Below are positions 63,942 to 64,000 of a DNA stretch of 64,000 nucleotides, in pieces. This stretch comes from Glandiceps talaboti (lineage: Eukaryota; Hemichordata; Enteropneusta; Spengelidae): the NCBI RefSeq assembly GCF_964340395.1, contig NC_135564.1, positions 14,545,012 through 14,609,011 of the forward strand. The letters run 5' to 3'. How positions within the stretch are numbered: position 1 is the stretch's first letter; the number at the start of each line of letters is the position of its first letter. The notes under the pieces were generated by a model that made no database searches, was not told where the DNA came from, and saw nothing but the letters and a program-made list of their open reading frames with translations. A program made the translations under genes and the position numbers.

Positions 63942-64000
63942 ATTAACCTTCAATGCATGTGTGAGGCAGTCGATAGCCAAGAAAATGTGGGTTTGCCATA

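Overview
The window is nuclear DNA from an animal. Coding sequence is split into short exons with canonical GT-AG introns of roughly 0.1-1.1 kb, the sequence is AT-rich, and long di-, tri-, tetra- and pentanucleotide microsatellites are very abundant (about 25 arrays over 40 bp). The two recognisable gene families, TRPM cation channels and class C GPCRs, are metazoan. The repeat content (tRNA-derived SINEs, foldback MITEs, GACA-tailed composite repeats) suggests a marine invertebrate such as a hemichordate, echinoderm, amphioxus or lophotrochozoan. The sequence alone does not fix the phylum.

Left end (1-6.2 kb, minus strand): the 5' six coding exons of a TRPM-family gene (TRPM-B) whose 3' part lies beyond the left edge. 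Its 2.6 kb first intron holds what looks like a decayed DNA transposon: 25-bp inverted termini, a broken SAP-domain ORF, and two foldback MITEs with 9-bp target duplications. From 6.2 to 16.8 kb I see no convincing gene. That stretch holds a 1.1 kb composite repeat (second copy of one at 0.9-2.3 kb), a 1.35 kb inverted-terminal-repeat element with an internal CT/CA microsatellite, and long tetranucleotide arrays.

Centre (16.8-39.6 kb, minus strand): a complete paralogue, TRPM-A. I reconstruct 24 coding exons from 35920 down to 16837. They join in phase to 3,531 nt, or 1,176 residues plus stop: N-terminal TRPM homology (SLOG-like) region, ankyrin-like linker region, S1-S6 channel, TRP helix and C-terminal coiled coil, with no Nudix or kinase domain. 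Exons 1-6 have the same boundaries and phases as TRPM-B, so the two are tandem duplicates on the same strand. A candidate alternative first exon lies at 39529-39591, in a locally duplicated block whose second copy has lost start and splice site.

Right part (36-64 kb): 36-56 kb is mostly repeat-rich intergenic DNA with several hairpin elements. A class C GPCR gene starts at 56824 on the plus strand. Its first coding exon encodes a signal peptide and most of a Venus-flytrap ligand-binding domain similar to calcium-sensing/amino-acid receptors, and appears to end in a GC-type splice donor. I did not find its next exon before the right edge, where 57.7-64 kb contains a 23-24 bp minisatellite and long microsatellites.

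The TRPM genes and the receptor are transcribed divergently with about 20 kb between them. Nothing in the sequence links them functionally beyond both being membrane signalling proteins.
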